A DNA stretch of 64,000 bases from Delftia sp. PS-11 (GTDB lineage: Bacteria > Pseudomonadota > Gammaproteobacteria > Burkholderiales > Burkholderiaceae_C). The position numbers were made by a program, and so were the translations under genes. Position 1 is the stretch's first letter; each line of letters opens with the position of its first letter. Positions 1 to 9,400 of this stretch are shown here, in pieces. The notes beneath the pieces were generated by a model, which saw only the letters and a program-made list of their open reading frames with translations, did not search any database and was not told where the DNA came from. The stretch covers positions 248,001-312,000 of the forward strand of contig NZ_JACSYA010000001.1 in the NCBI RefSeq assembly GCF_029870285.1, read 5' to 3'.

Positions 1-295
1 TGCCGACCAGCTCGGCCTCCTTGGCGCTCCAGTCGATGGGCTTGAAGTCCACTTCAATGTTCATGCGCTTGGCGGCTTCGCGCGCCATGTCGATGTCGAA
101 GCCGACGATTTCGTTCTTCTCGTCGCGAAAGCCCATGGGCGGGAAGTTGTCGTCCAGGCCGATCACCAGCTTGGCCACGGCTGCAGGCGCGGGAGCGGCA
201 GCCGGTGCGGCGGCCGTGGATGCGGACTCGTTCTTGCCGCAGGCAGCCAGCAGTGCGGACAGGGCCACCGTGGCCAAGAGGGTGCGTTTTTTCAT
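1..295 (-). CDS. Amino-acid ABC transporter substrate-binding lipoprotein (N-terminal part, cut by window edge)
   Basis: Only the first 98 residues lie in the window; the gene runs off the left edge. It begins MKKRTLL and has a hydrophobic stretch ending in the lipobox LLAAC-G, so it should be lipidated. A Pro/Ala-rich linker of about 15 residues follows. The mature part opens with LVIGLDDNFPPMGFRDE and GFDIDMAREAAKRM, the standard start of the extracellular solute-binding family 3 (polar amino-acid binders such as HisJ and GlnH). In that family it delivers an amino acid to an inner-membrane ABC permease. The ligand cannot be told from this fragment. The 223 bp between it and the end of pelG hold no gene that I can support and probably carry its promoter. 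The start is the only ATG in a suitable place and gives a complete signal peptide. Confidence 0.85.
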   Translation of the reverse strand, partial: MKKRTLLATVALSALLAACGKNESASTAAAPAAAPAPAAVAKLVIGLDDNFPPMGFRDEKNEIVGFDIDMAREAAKRMNIEVDFKPIDWSAKEAELVG

Positions 296-518
296 GGCGT
301 CAAAGCTTGGGAGTTGAAAAAGCGGAAGGCGGCGGCCACCGTCTCCGTTGCGTGTCCGGCATCAGCCAGTGAATGGCAGCGGACACGGATTTTCGGTGCG
401 CTCCCGCAGCAGGGCTGCGAGTGCGCGCGGGGCGCCGAATCCGCTATTGTCGCGCAGACCGGCTCCCGCCGCCACCAGGATGGCGCCAAGACCATGTGCA
501 CCGGGCCAGACAGGCACG

Positions 519-1892
519 CTATTGCAGCATGAAAGTCTTGTATTCGAGCCGGTCGAGCTCGCGCGACAGCAGGTACAGGCCGACGCACAGCGTGACCAGC
601 ATGGCCAGGCAAAAGCCGTAGCCGAAGAAGGCTGCGCCCAATGCCAGCGATATTCCCGTGAAAACCACATTGAGCACCACGAGCAGCACGCACAGCACGA
701 GCACGATGCGCCGCTCGTCCAGGTAGAAAAAGACGTTGAGCACAGCCATGACCCCCACCTGCAGGCCGGCGCCCACCACCTGCACATACAAGAGCGGCAG
801 ATACAGCTGCGATATGCCCAGCATCTGCAGCAGCGCAGGACCGGCCACCAGGGTGACAAGGATGGCCAGCGTCTGCACCTTGGCAATCTCGCCCAGACCC
901 GCCTGGATGGCGTAGACCATCTCGTCGCGCATGGACTCGATGTACTCCAGCGAACCGCCGCTGCGCACCGCATCGAAGAATTTGTCGTAATACTCGACAA
1001 AGTCGGTCTCGATGCGCACCAGAAAGACTGCCATGCCCGGAATGATGGACAGGTAGGACAGGAACACGGGCATGTCATAGATCAGGGACGCCCGCAGTCC
1101 GCCGATGATGGCCTGAGAGGTCGGCGGGTAGTACCAGAACATGAACTTGTCCACCCAGACACCGAGGTTGTAGAGCACGCCTACCGCCATCAGGGAAGGG
1201 AAAATCAGCGAGCGCTCCATGAAATCGAAGGCGATCCAGCGCTTTTGCAACGAAAAGCTGCGCAGCACGATGTACCACATGCCACCCAGCAGCAGGATGT
1301 GGCCGATCACGAAGCTGGCCAGCAGACCTTCCAGACCCCAGTAGCGCAGCGGCAGCGCCAGCAGCACAATGAATGCGTAAGCACAGCCGAACAGCGCGGT
1401 GATGGCGCGGTAGTGCTTGAGGCCTGACAGCAGCACGGTCACCACCCAGACCACGCACATCAGCGTGAAGCCTGCCAGCATCAGCACCCGGTACAGCAGG
1501 CTTTGCCCTGGCAGCGCCACAAACAGGGCCAGTGTGCCCAGCAGGCTGGCAACGGCGACCACAATCAGCAGCAGTCCATGCAGGTTGGGCAGCACGCTTT
1601 CGTCGCGCCGCATGAACAGCTGGTCCGAGATGAAGCGCGTGAAAGCCAGCTGCACGGCACCTGACAGGATGAGGCTGCTGGCCACAAGATAGGTCACCGA
1701 TGTCTGGAACTGGGTGACCAGCACGGCCGGCGCCACAACGCTGACACTGAAGACACCGACCAGCAGGATGCCGACGATGGAAAACACCCAGGGCCCCGAG
1801 CCGATCACGCCGGCGTAGGCATAAGCCTGCAGCAGGCCTGTGAGCGTGTTCTTGCGCAGCAGGTGGCGCAGTTCGAATCCTATGCCGGCCAT
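519..1892 (-). CDS. pelG: PelG, inner-membrane Pel polysaccharide transporter
   Basis: A 457-residue polytopic membrane protein that begins MAGIGFELRHLLRK, the signature N-terminus of PelG, followed by about twelve hydrophobic segments. PelG belongs to the MOP/Wzx-like flippase superfamily and is thought to move the Pel polymer across the inner membrane together with PelD, PelE and PelF. It is the last gene of the operon. Its ATG overlaps the pelF stop as TGATG, which implies translational coupling. Length matches the Pseudomonas aeruginosa protein (about 456 residues). I see no truncation. Downstream there is no clear hairpin with a T-tract before the next gene. Confidence 0.95.
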   Translation of the reverse strand: MAGIGFELRHLLRKNTLTGLLQAYAYAGVIGSGPWVFSIVGILLVGVFSVSVVAPAVLVTQFQTSVTYLVASSLILSGAVQLAFTRFISDQLFMRRDESVLPNLHGLLLIVVAVASLLGTLALFVALPGQSLLYRVLMLAGFTLMCVVWVVTVLLSGLKHYRAITALFGCAYAFIVLLALPLRYWGLEGLLASFVIGHILLLGGMWYIVLRSFSLQKRWIAFDFMERSLIFPSLMAVGVLYNLGVWVDKFMFWYYPPTSQAIIGGLRASLIYDMPVFLSYLSIIPGMAVFLVRIETDFVEYYDKFFDAVRSGGSLEYIESMRDEMVYAIQAGLGEIAKVQTLAILVTLVAGPALLQMLGISQLYLPLLYVQVVGAGLQVGVMAVLNVFFYLDERRIVLVLCVLLVVLNVVFTGISLALGAAFFGYGFCLAMLVTLCVGLYLLSRELDRLEYKTFMLQ

Positions 1893-3442
1893 CAGCGCGC
1901 CTCCTTGTGCATGTCCAGCGCCCTGTCATAGACGCTCTGGTAGCGCTCGAACAGCAGCCGGTCGGTGTAGTAGCGCTCCACGCGCGCGATGCCGGCGGCG
2001 CTGGCAGCCTCCCAGGCCGGTCGCGAGTCCAGTAGCTCCAGGCAGGCGTCGGCCAGTGATTCGGGGTCGGCGATGCCGACCACGCGCCCGCAGACGCCCA
2101 GGGCCTTGTCCTCTGGCTCCAGTCCCTCGATCAGTTGGCGGCAGGAACCCACATCGGTGCTGACCACGGGAATGCCGGCGGCCTGGGCCTCGAGCACCAC
2201 CAGGGGCAGCGCCTCGCTGATGGACGACAGCACGACCACGCCCACCTGCGGCAGAATGTCTTCGACCTTCTGCATGCCCAGAAAGCGCACCTGCTCACTC
2301 AGTTCCAGGCTGTCGGCCAGGTTGCGGCATTCCTCGGCGTATGAGGGGTCTTCGGTGGCCGGCCCGGCTATCCAGGCCTGGGCCTGCGGCATGCGGTTGG
2401 CTACGCGGCGCATGGCCCGGATGAAGGTCTTGATGTCCTTAATCGGCACCACGCGGCCAATCAGGCACAGCACGGGCGGCGTCTGCGGCGCGCGCCGCTC
2501 GCGCAGCGGCACGAAGCGTTCCAGCCGGATGCCGTTGGGGATATTGACCGTGCGCTCTGCGGCAGCGCCATCGGCGACCTGCCTCAGCCGGTTATTTTCG
2601 TAGAGTGCAATGATGGGATCGGATGCGTCGTAGCAAAACCGCCCCATCCATTCGAAGAACCGGATCCACATCTGCCGCAGGAAGGACACCTGCATCGGGT
2701 CTTTCTGGAAGATGTTGCGGTTGTCGCGTATCCACGCGCTTTGCAGCAGATCGATCTGCCGCTCCTTGGTGTAGATGCCGTGCTCGGACAGCACCAGCGG
2801 CAGCCCGCGCACATGGTGCAGCATCCCCCCCAGGAAGCCCGCGTAGCCTGTCGAGACGGTATGCAGCGCACGCACGGGAATCAGCCCATCGGCGACGCGC
2901 GCCATCTGCCACAGCGGCTGCAGCATGATGCGCACCGTCCAAAAGAAATCCACGAACGAGGGGTCGGTGCAATGGCGCCGGTAGGCATCGCGGATCAGGT
3001 CCCAGGCGTATTCGCTGTACAGGAAGTCCTCCTGGGGCAGCTGGCCGCCAGGGCGCAGCTCCAGCGCAATCGAGCGCATGGCCTGCAGCACCTGCGCACG
3101 GCTGGCGGCATCGCTGCCCCAGGTTTCGAGCGCGCGCAGCAGTTCCCGGGCCTTGGCCATGGCCTGCGGGTGGCCCTTGCGGGGAGCGGGCTGAGTGGGA
3201 TGGTGCAGATCATCGAACAGGAAATGCTCTTCGAGATGCACGACGTTGGGCGGCAGCGGATAGCGCAGCTCGCCATAGTCCTGGCGCCGGCTGCCCAGAA
3301 AGACAATGGCGAAGCGGTATTGCGGAAAGGCTTGCAGAATCTGGTGGACCCAGCTCGACACCCCGCCGCTCACATAGGGATAGGTGCCTTCCAGCAGCAA
3401 GGCGATATCGGCCTCTTGGGCACGCAGCAAATCCGGTTTCAT
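1892..3442 (-). CDS. pelF: PelF, cytoplasmic GT4 glycosyltransferase that polymerises Pel
   Basis: A 516-residue soluble glycosyltransferase. The N-terminal Rossmann domain carries the family sequence LLLEGTYPYVSGGVSSW. The C-terminal GT-B domain has LCLIGRVVPIKDIK and the GT4 EX7E nucleotide-sugar site, seen as the two glutamates in ISEALPLVVLEAQ. PelF is the polymerase of the Pel pathway, uses UDP-linked N-acetylhexosamine, and docks on the inner-membrane PelDEG complex. Its ATG overlaps the pelE stop as ATGA, and its own stop overlaps the pelG start. The facing epimerase gene at 13309 could supply the UDP-GalNAc substrate. Confidence 0.95.
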   Translation of the reverse strand: MKPDLLRAQEADIALLLEGTYPYVSGGVSSWVHQILQAFPQYRFAIVFLGSRRQDYGELRYPLPPNVVHLEEHFLFDDLHHPTQPAPRKGHPQAMAKARELLRALETWGSDAASRAQVLQAMRSIALELRPGGQLPQEDFLYSEYAWDLIRDAYRRHCTDPSFVDFFWTVRIMLQPLWQMARVADGLIPVRALHTVSTGYAGFLGGMLHHVRGLPLVLSEHGIYTKERQIDLLQSAWIRDNRNIFQKDPMQVSFLRQMWIRFFEWMGRFCYDASDPIIALYENNRLRQVADGAAAERTVNIPNGIRLERFVPLRERRAPQTPPVLCLIGRVVPIKDIKTFIRAMRRVANRMPQAQAWIAGPATEDPSYAEECRNLADSLELSEQVRFLGMQKVEDILPQVGVVVLSSISEALPLVVLEAQAAGIPVVSTDVGSCRQLIEGLEPEDKALGVCGRVVGIADPESLADACLELLDSRPAWEAASAAGIARVERYYTDRLLFERYQSVYDRALDMHKEAR

Positions 3443-4461
3443 TCAGCGCTCCAGTAAAGGATGCTCGGGCGCAGCCGGGGCAGCGCATGCTGCGCTGGCA
3501 GCGTGCGCATCAGCGCCTGGACCTGCGCGAACTCGCGCCGCTCGAACAGCAGCTCGGCCAGGTAAGGCACGACACGCACTGGCGGCAGGCCCAGGGCCAG
3601 CGCCTTTTCATAGCTGGCCCGTGCCCCGTCCGCAGCGCCGGTCATGTGCAGCAGACGGCCGTGGCGCAATTGCAATGGTGCGTTGTCGGGCTTTTGCGCA
3701 AGCGCCATGACGCAGTAGCGCAGGGATTGGCCGATGGCGTGGTCGCGCACATCGCCCTGAGCCACCCCCTGATAGACCAGCTCGAAGTAAAGATCGGACA
3801 GCGCACATGCAGCCTGCAGCCCACGGGGCCCCAAGGGCTCATCGCCCTCAGTGTGCCGCGCATGCTCGAACGCCTCCAGCTCCTGGTGGATAGCGCGGCT
3901 GATCTCGCGCTCCTTGCCATCCAGCATGCTGTAGGCCAGCAGGCGCAGGTCTTCGCTGGAATCGCTCAGTGCCGTACGCAGCATGGGCGAGGCCACGCGG
4001 CCCGGCACATTGCCCAAGGCCACCAGGGCCCGCATGCGCGAGGGCACAGGGACAGCGGCATTGGCCAGAAAGGACTGCAGGCCCACCTGCCTGCGGCTGG
4101 TCCCCGCGTGCTGGTGGGGGTCGAAGTCGGGCAGCGGCAGCGCGCGAAAGCGATGGCTGACCTGGGGAGTGCGGCGGCTGTGCAATGCCACAGTGGCGAG
4201 GATGGACCCCAGAATGCCTGCCACGGGGACGGCGTAGGAGAACAGCGCCATCAGGACGACCAGGCCGAGGCGCTGGCGCGCTGACTCGGCGGAGTTGGCC
4301 ACAAACGGCGACAGGCACAGCGCCAGCAGCGCGCTGGCCAAGCCATGCGCGGCCAGATAGCCCAGCAGCGCTGCATCCGACTCGCTGTGCAGCAGCCACA
4401 GACTGCTCCAGGAGGCGGTCTCGGCCGCCAGTGCGGACAAGGCCAGCTTGAGATTAAGCAT
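3439..4461 (-). CDS. pelE: PelE, inner-membrane TPR-like scaffold of the Pel synthase
   Basis: A 340-residue protein with two hydrophobic segments in the first 100 residues (around 20-55 and 68-95), then a soluble region with alpha-helical repeats; the C-terminal third looks like TPR (for example LRHGRLLHMTGAADGA). In the Pel system PelE bridges PelD and PelG in the inner membrane and helps recruit PelF. The gene overlaps pelD by 8 bp and pelF by 4 bp. PelE is the least conserved Pel protein, so the call rests partly on position between pelD and pelF together with topology and length (about 329 residues in P. aeruginosa). Confidence 0.9.
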   Translation of the reverse strand: MLNLKLALSALAAETASWSSLWLLHSESDAALLGYLAAHGLASALLALCLSPFVANSAESARQRLGLVVLMALFSYAVPVAGILGSILATVALHSRRTPQVSHRFRALPLPDFDPHQHAGTSRRQVGLQSFLANAAVPVPSRMRALVALGNVPGRVASPMLRTALSDSSEDLRLLAYSMLDGKEREISRAIHQELEAFEHARHTEGDEPLGPRGLQAACALSDLYFELVYQGVAQGDVRDHAIGQSLRYCVMALAQKPDNAPLQLRHGRLLHMTGAADGARASYEKALALGLPPVRVVPYLAELLFERREFAQVQALMRTLPAQHALPRLRPSILYWSAE

Positions 4462-5857
4462 GGCGCATCCTGCCGAGCTGTTCGAGCACGCTCAGGGCCG
4501 TGCGCTGTTCCAGCACGATGGTGTGGGGGAAGATTCCTGCATCAGCCAGCGAGGCAATGCCACGCTGCTCCAGCCAGCCCTCGATGCGGTTCAGATAGCC
4601 TTCCGCCGTGGCCTCGGTACCCAGGGGCATGAGAATGGCAAGCACCTGGCGGCCATGGGACTCCATCAGCCAGGAGCGGTCCAGCATGCGCTCCAGACGC
4701 ATGATCTGCTGCGCCATCTGCTCCTGTACCGCGGCCGGCGACAGTTCCATCGCGACGATCACGCTGCTCAGGCGGGCACTGCGGTTGACATGCTCCATGC
4801 GCTGCAGCTCAAAAGCAAAGGATGCGGGACAGCCCGGAAAGGCCTGCAGCAACGGTGCGGCCAGGCTGTTGGCGGCCACGCTGTCGGTGAAATAGCCCAG
4901 CAGCAGGTTGATGGTCTGCAGGGTTTCTTCCTGCAGCGCGAAAAACGGCATCTCCTCGACGAGCAGCAGCCCGTAGATCTCGCCCTCCAGATCGACCATG
5001 GGCGCCACCACCAGATAATGCGTGTGCTGGGTATCGGCCAGGCTCTGGGAGACATGGCACAGCACGCGGCTGTCCAGCGCCTGGCGCACCAGCAGGTCCT
5101 GGGCGTGCACGGGCTGCGCGCCACCCAGCACGGCCATGGGCTCGGTGCCGAGCACGCCATCGCGCACCGGCAGCAGGCTGGCCACGCTGATCTGGCAAAA
5201 GCGCGACAGCAGGTTGAGCAGGCTCTGGGCATCGCCCTCGGCACCGCTGAGACCGCTGAGCACATGGATGGCATCGCGCATGGACACAGGCCGGCCGATC
5301 AGCTCCTGCTCCAGCCGGTCATGGGACAGGCGCAGCAGGTAGTGCTGGCGGATCAGTTGCTCTGTGCGCTGGTCCGTGTACGCCTGTACCGTGCGCGCCC
5401 GGCGTATGCGCACGCGCCAGAGGCTGGAGATTTCGCCTGCGATCATGACAACGATCAGCCCGCCCAGAAAGTACTGGTCGGGGAAATGGGACAACGTCTC
5501 CCGGTTCAGCCCCAGCCAGCCCAGCAGCAGCACTCCCGCGGCAGACAGGCCAGCCACCGGCCCGTAGCGCAGCGCCACGATCAGGGGTGCCAGCCAGGCC
5601 CAGGGGAACTCGCCTCGCACCCACAGCGGGTCCTCGCTGCGCGCCAGCCAGCCGATCAGCAGGGCCAGCAGGGGCACGATCAGGGTTTCGCACACCACGA
5701 CCCAGGGGCGCTCGCTGGTCTGTACCAGCAGTCCCAGCGGCGAACGCGCAAACTGCGCCGTGACACTGGCGCGGCGCGCAGTCTCCGGGCTGTGCTGCGA
5801 AGAGGACGGGGCTTGATCTGGCATGCCGGCGCTTTCCGTCGCGTGCTCAGCGGACAT
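4454..5857 (-). CDS. pelD: PelD, membrane c-di-GMP receptor of the Pel synthase
   Basis: 467 residues: a polar N-terminus, four hydrophobic segments at about 52-72, 86-113, 120-140 and nearby, a coiled stretch rich in Arg/Gln (150-185), a GAF domain (about 190-330) and a degenerate GGDEF domain. The GGDEF signature itself is absent, as expected, but an inhibitory-site-like RxxD motif is present as R390-M-L-D393. In P. aeruginosa the equivalent RxxD binds cyclic di-GMP and switches on polymer synthesis, so post-translational c-di-GMP control is likely here. The ATG at 5857 overlaps the end of pelC by 11 bp. Confidence 0.94.
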   Translation of the reverse strand: MSAEHATESAGMPDQAPSSSQHSPETARRASVTAQFARSPLGLLVQTSERPWVVVCETLIVPLLALLIGWLARSEDPLWVRGEFPWAWLAPLIVALRYGPVAGLSAAGVLLLGWLGLNRETLSHFPDQYFLGGLIVVMIAGEISSLWRVRIRRARTVQAYTDQRTEQLIRQHYLLRLSHDRLEQELIGRPVSMRDAIHVLSGLSGAEGDAQSLLNLLSRFCQISVASLLPVRDGVLGTEPMAVLGGAQPVHAQDLLVRQALDSRVLCHVSQSLADTQHTHYLVVAPMVDLEGEIYGLLLVEEMPFFALQEETLQTINLLLGYFTDSVAANSLAAPLLQAFPGCPASFAFELQRMEHVNRSARLSSVIVAMELSPAAVQEQMAQQIMRLERMLDRSWLMESHGRQVLAILMPLGTEATAEGYLNRIEGWLEQRGIASLADAGIFPHTIVLEQRTALSVLEQLGRMRHA

Positions 5858-6398
5858 TTGCCAGGCCCGTGCCCAGCAGGTTGCGGATCAGCTTCTGGCC
5901 GACGGCAGACAGGGCCTCGCGGCTCCAGCCGCTTTGCCCGCCTGTGGCGCTCCACACGGTCGCGCCGCTGCCCACGTCCACGATTTCCAGCGCCACGCCC
6001 ACGGCAGGCTCGCCATCGACGCCGACCTTGTAGCGCCATTCATCCACCGCCCCCACCAGGGCATAGCGCACGCCTTCATTGCGGGCCCATGCCAGCGCAT
6101 CCTCACGGCGCTTGGCATCGCGGCCGTCGAACAGGGTCTCCTGCAACGCATCGCCCGTATAGCGTTTGACCGTCCCCACGCCCCGCGCATGCAGCAAGGC
6201 GGAGGCGATGGCGGCAGCACGGCTGCCAGCCATCGGGGTTTCCGTATGGTTGTCGAACGGCAGCACGGCCCAGCTGGCGTTGGCTTCGAGTGCAGGCGCT
6301 CTGCCCCGATCCACGGTGGAGCAGGCGGACAGCAGGCCCAGCAGGGCCACGCCCGCGAACAGGCGAAGGCGGGAAGCGGTAAAGCGGCGGTGTTTCAT
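5847..6398 (-). CDS. pelC: PelC, outer-membrane-associated lipoprotein of Pel export
   Basis: 183 residues with a basic N-terminus (MKHRRFTASRLR), a hydrophobic core and the lipobox LLSAC-S, so Cys26 should be lipidated. The mature part contains WAVLPFDNHTETPMAG and KRYTGDALQE, typical of PelC. In P. aeruginosa PelC forms a twelve-membered ring beneath the PelB barrel; its acidic funnel is thought to guide the cationic polymer to the pore. The gene starts 27 bp after the pelB stop, and its end overlaps the pelD start. Length is close to the P. aeruginosa protein (about 172 residues). Confidence 0.92.
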   Translation of the reverse strand: MKHRRFTASRLRLFAGVALLGLLSACSTVDRGRAPALEANASWAVLPFDNHTETPMAGSRAAAIASALLHARGVGTVKRYTGDALQETLFDGRDAKRREDALAWARNEGVRYALVGAVDEWRYKVGVDGEPAVGVALEIVDVGSGATVWSATGGQSGWSREALSAVGQKLIRNLLGTGLANVR

Positions 6399-6425
6399 GG
6401 GGGCTCCTGGGTATCTTGGATGTCT

Positions 6426-9400
6426 TCAGTAGTGGAGGCGGTAGTTGATCTGCAGCTCCCGGGTATTGCCCGTGATGCCCAGGCCCGACCTGGACCATCC
6501 CAGGCCCAGCGCCAGATGGTCCGGGCCGAGCACGCTGGTGGCCAGTCCGAGCCCGAGGTCGTAGCCCACGCCATTGATGCTGTGGTGGGTCAGGGCCAGC
6601 CGGGCAAAAGGCCGCAGCGCACGGGAATACTGCTGCGCATAACCCATATTGAGCAGCAGTTGCAGCCCCGAATAGCGGAAGCTGCGCGGCAGCCGGTAGT
6701 CCACGGCCTGCGCCTCGCCAGGCGACGGCTCGCGCGGTGCACCGGCATCGCCCCCCTCTCTCGGCGAGGCGTCGCGCTGGCTGTAGCCATGCCAGGATGT
6801 GAAGCCACCCCACTGCACCAGCGGTGCCTCGCTGCGGTAGGTATGCAGATACTGCAACATGGCATGGCGGCCGGAGCCCAGGCTCTCACCCGTCTGCACA
6901 CGGTAGCGCTCGGCCGCCAGCTCCAGACTGACCTGATCGAGGCGGGACAGCCGGTAGGTGGCGCCGACCGCCAGCCGGTCCTTCATGCCGCCCATGCGAA
7001 GCTCCAGCGTGTCCTGCGTGGGCAAATCGCGGCCCAGCGACAGCTGCAGGCTCAGCCGGTTGTCCACCTGGTAGCTGTGCGAAAGCTGCACGGGCGTGTA
7101 GCTGCCAAGGCTTTCGCGCCGGCCCAGCATGAACTCGGTGGTCGATGACGGCAGCTTGCGTGTCAGGCGCAGGCTCACGCCGCGCTCGGTCGGCAGCACG
7201 CGTACGGGCGCGCCTTCCTGGGCATGGCGTTCGAGCTGCTCGGCAGCGATATCCAGCGACCAGCGGGGATCCAGGGCCAGATGCCAGTTCAGGCGCTGCT
7301 GCTGCTCGACAATGCTGTCCATGCGCAGGCTGCGCAGCTGCAGTCCGCCGGTGTCGCTGAAGGCCAGCAGCTGCTCGGTCAGCGCCAGATGCAGCGGATC
7401 ATCGTCGGGCTGATCCTGCTGGGTCTCGAAGGCGGCGGTCTGCGCCAGCCGGACATCGCCCGTGAGCGCTGCCGCGTTGACCCGGTCATAGCGGGGCAGC
7501 GCCTCGTCGAAACGTTCGAGCAGTTGCCCGGCCTCGGCCACATCCTTGCCGGCCAGGGCCACCGTGATCTCCGCCCACAACGGCCGGTTGCCCGGTTTTG
7601 CACGCCCGCGCGCGTACTGCTGCCAGAGAAATCCGCGCTCTGCCGAATACTCGCCACGCTCCTGCAGCCAGGCGATGGCCAGTTCGGCTGCCGCATCGGA
7701 ATGCATGCGCCGCCCGCCCTGCCGGTCCAGGCGCATCAGTTCACGCAGCAGGGCCAGCTCCTCCTCGCCCTTGGACTGGAACAGCATCAGACGATTGCGG
7801 GCCTGGCGCTGCACTTCGTCCAGCCCCTCGTCCGTCAGCCAGGGGTGGGCTGCCAGCGGGGCCGTCCCCTGCGCCTCGCGGACACGGGCCATCTCGCGCG
7901 ACCAGACCTGCCGGCGCAGGCGCCAGGCCAGATCCGACTGCTGGTTCTGCTCCAGCGCATCGGCATACAGCATCAGCCACAGGAAATCACCCTCGTGCTC
8001 GGCACGCTGGGGCTGCAGGTAACGCTGCAACGCCACTGCCGGGCGGGACAGCGCCATATAGGCCGCGCCCAGCGCAGTATGCATGGCAGCATCCTGGGCC
8101 CAGGCAGGCTCGACCGTGGCCAGCAGCAGCTTGAGTGCCGAAGCGTTCTGCACATCGATCAGCAGCCAGAGCATGGCCTGGCGCATGGGCACGGAGCCGG
8201 GGTCCAGGGCCAGCCCTCTTTCGAGGGCCTGCATGGCTTTGCCCGGCTGGCCCGTACGCTGGAGATAGGTGCCCGCCACCTGGAAAAAGGTCGGCTCGCG
8301 CTGCAATAGCACGGCCAGATCCGGATCGGCCTCGATGCGCTTGAACTGCAGCCCGAGTTGCACCCAGTCCTGCAGGTCCTGCAGCAGATACAGGGCCAGG
8401 GACATATGGCGGATCTCATGGAACTGCTCCCAGGCCTGCAACGCCATATGCGCCGCTTCGCGCCGGTCGCTGCGGCGCAGCAGCTGTATCAGTTCATCGT
8501 AGTCACGCACATCCGCATGGGGTGTCTGCAGCAGACGCCGGTAGGCCTGCAGCTTCAGTGCCTCGTTGCGCTGCTGCAAGGCCAGGTCACCGAGCAGCCG
8601 CCAGTAGTCGCCCTCGTCCGGCATGTCAGGGGGAATGCGCGACTGCGCATCCTCCAGCCAGCTCAGGCCCAGCGCAGCCTCGCCCCGGATCAGTGCCAGC
8701 ACGGCAGCAGGCATGGCATGGGCAGGCGTGCGCTGCGCAGGGTCCTGGAGCACGAGCTTCCACGCGTCCAGCGCGATATCGGCACGGTCGGCGCGCTCTG
8801 CCAGTTGCGCCAGCAGGATGCGGGCCTGCACCGTCGTGCCATGGGCCTGCAGGTAGGCGATGGCCTCGCCCGGATTGGCCTGGCGCTCGTAGGCATCGAC
8901 AAGCGCCTGCTGCAGCGCGAAGTCCTGGGGGCGGCGTTCAAGCTGGTGGCGCAGGCCGGCGATCAGCGCGCGGTCATCGAACAGGCCGGGAGCCAGCTGC
9001 ATCACGGCCTGCCATGCATCCTCGCGTCCCGTAGCCTGGGCAATCGCCAGCCAGCTGTCCAGCGCCATCTGCTGGCGCCCGGACCATTGCGACACCTTGG
9101 CCAGGCGCTCCCGCCAGGCCATGTCCCTGGGGGACTGACGAACCGCAGCAGAGGCCACACGCCAGGCATCCTCGACATTGCTGTTTTCCAGGAATACCTC
9201 GTAGCCCAGCAGGTAGGTCTTGTCGTCAAATGCCAGTCCTGGCCCAGGCTTGCGGCCCGGCTCCGCCACGTCGGCAGTACGCACCATGCGCCACCCCTGA
9301 GCCTGAAAAACCGCCGGCTGCAGCGCCCAGGCGCCATCATCGGCAATGCCCGCCGCATCGGAGCCGGTATCGGGGCCGGCATCAGCAAGCTGCATCTGTT